A stretch of DNA of 64,000 bases, from contig NZ_BEWG01000022.1 of the NCBI RefSeq assembly GCF_002723835.1, positions 18,041 through 82,040 of the forward strand, in the 5' to 3' direction. The stretch comes from Mycobacterium sp. shizuoka-1 (GTDB lineage Bacteria > Actinomycetota > Actinomycetes > Mycobacteriales > Mycobacteriaceae). The first letter of the stretch is position 1, and every line of letters starts with the position of its first letter. Made by a program: the position numbers and the translations under genes. Under the pieces are notes generated by a model that saw only the letters and a program-made list of their open reading frames with translations, had not been told where the DNA came from and did not search any database. This document shows, piece by piece, positions 63,144-64,000 of this stretch.

Positions 63144-63519
63144 GTGGCTCCGGCACGTACCACTGTTGCGCGGCCGGGCGGGTGACCAGCACCGGCGCGA
63201 TGATCAGCAGGACCAGGACGACCAGCCACACCAGGCCACCCATCATCACCACGAACAGCGCCAACAGCACCGCGAGACCGATCGACAGCGTGAGGGCCGC
63301 TCGCCGGAACCGGGTGTCACCGCTGCGAGCCCGGCCGGCCAGATAGCTCAGCACCGCACCACTGATCACCCACAGCACCCCGGCGCCGCGATAGAACACC
63401 GGGACCGCGCCCTGCGCGGAGACCAGCAGCAGCCCGCCCACCATGAGCAGAATGGCCGCCGCCAGCCAGCACCCGATCGCGATCGAGACGATGCGGGGTC
63501 GAGGCTGCGGTGCGGTCAT
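63136..63519 (-). CDS. Four-helix membrane protein, 127 aa
   Basis: Four hydrophobic segments at about 11-33, 41-60, 74-92 and 93-112 with short loops, and a polar C-terminal end (QQWYVPEPHA). ATG 63519 is 21 bp after the upstream stop (63540). Member of a cluster of small membrane genes on this strand. No known domain seen. Confidence 0.7.
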   Translation of the reverse strand: MTAPQPRPRIVSIAIGCWLAAAILLMVGGLLLVSAQGAVPVFYRGAGVLWVISGAVLSYLAGRARSGDTRFRRAALTLSIGLAVLLALFVVMMGGLVWLVVLVLLIIAPVLVTRPAAQQWYVPEPHA

Positions 63520-63539
63520 GGTCGGGCCAGCCTATCGGG

Positions 63540-63962
63540 TCACTTGGTGAAGAAGCCGTGCGCGTCCTGCCGGTGCAGCAGAACAATGCCGCCCACGATC
63601 AGCACCGAGCCGATGATGCCGGTGACCGCGAAGATCACCGCCTGCACCGTGTCCCGCTCGGTGTTGAACAGGCTGGCCCCGGTGTAGATGACGGTGGCCA
63701 CCCCGCCGCCGGTCAGCAGGGTCCGCGTCCAGCGATATCCGGAGCGCATCAGAAACAAGAACGTGACGACCACCGCCGCCATCGTCACCGCGAACAGCAC
63801 CGAGAGCGCGACCACCAAGACCGAGGAGTGCTTGGTCGCGGCGAAGTAGGCGTCGGCGAGGTAGCCGACCACCATCAACGGCAACGCGATCAGCCACAGC
63901 CAGAAGCCGGTGTCGACGTCGGCCGGACGCGCGGGCGCCCCGGTCGGCGGTTGCTCGCTCAC
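63540..63962 (-). CDS. Four-helix membrane protein, 140 aa
   Basis: A polar N-terminus then four hydrophobic segments (about 22-40, 50-70, 82-100, 108-128) and a basic His-containing end (LLHRQDAHGFFTK). GTG 63962 has GAGGT upstream; the open frame extends 10 more codons toward the window edge. Probably first or internal gene of the membrane-protein run; what lies upstream is outside the window. No function assigned. Confidence 0.7.
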   Translation of the reverse strand: MSEQPPTGAPARPADVDTGFWLWLIALPLMVVGYLADAYFAATKHSSVLVVALSVLFAVTMAAVVVTFLFLMRSGYRWTRTLLTGGGVATVIYTGASLFNTERDTVQAVIFAVTGIIGSVLIVGGIVLLHRQDAHGFFTK

Positions 63963-64000
63963 GCCGCCACCTCGCAAGCGAGGGCGCGGCATGTCCGCCC

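Overview
This is a high-GC actinobacterial chromosome segment that I read as a rapidly growing mycobacterium (Mycolicibacterium-like). The evidence is a mycobacterial menaquinone gene set with the reductase MenJ, many deazaflavin (F420) enzyme families, a GjpA-type secreted protein, MgtA, and a gene order recalling the Rv0523-Rv0563 region of M. tuberculosis (comparison from memory). Genes are dense on both strands, with many GTGA/ATGA stop-start overlaps and many start codons sitting 6-8 nt after a TANNNT -10 element, as expected for leaderless transcripts. I saw no tRNA, rRNA, CRISPR array, prophage or insertion sequence.

Layout. 1-8.9 kb: end of an unidentified Pro/Ala-rich protein, MscS channel, HtpX protease, polyprenyl diphosphate synthase divergent from menJ, a PYROXD2-like flavoprotein, a HAD dehalogenase with menG, an SDR. 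9-19 kb: mgtA, nitroreductase, a DsbA-like lipoprotein, DUF3592 protein, menD, bpoC-like hydrolase, two DJ-1/PfpI-type proteins (one an AraC regulator), an F420 LLM oxidoreductase, and a TetR-SDR divergon with a clear operator. 19-31 kb: menC, two acyl-CoA ligases around a KstR-like box, an F420 reductase coupled to menB, SDR, VOC protein, a phosphate permease between two DUF3349 paralogues, menE. 31-40.5 kb: hydrolases, an F420 PPOX protein, a polytopic membrane protein, then a tightly coupled operon (GT2, DUF2064, methyltransferase, molybdopterin oxidoreductase with membrane cytochrome domain, small membrane protein) divergent from a two-component system. 40.5-49.9 kb: nitronate monooxygenase, ahpC-ahpD, epimerase, MTA phosphorylase, MarR regulator, GjpA-like protein, menA, DUF4229 protein and a ParA/MinD-like ATPase. 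49.9-55.8 kb: the hemL-gpmB-tlpA-ccdA-resB-ccsB operon for haem supply and System II cytochrome c maturation. 55.8-64 kb: a decayed F420 reductase pseudogene back to back with an intact paralogue, a DUF3024 gene of atypical composition, TetR plus DUF2236 oxygenase, a copper P-type ATPase under a CsoR-like operator, an amidohydrolase and a run of small membrane proteins.

Functionally, most of the menaquinone route is present but scattered over several transcription units: MenD, MenC, MenE, MenB, MenA, MenG, MenJ, a prenyl-chain synthase and the MenH candidate BpoC. It lies beside cytochrome c biogenesis, giving the window a respiratory theme. Two families of short dispersed repeats and one unique hairpin all lie at 3' ends of genes and sometimes contain the stop codon. 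The least explained assembly is the five-gene molybdopterin/glycosyltransferase operon with its two-component system.
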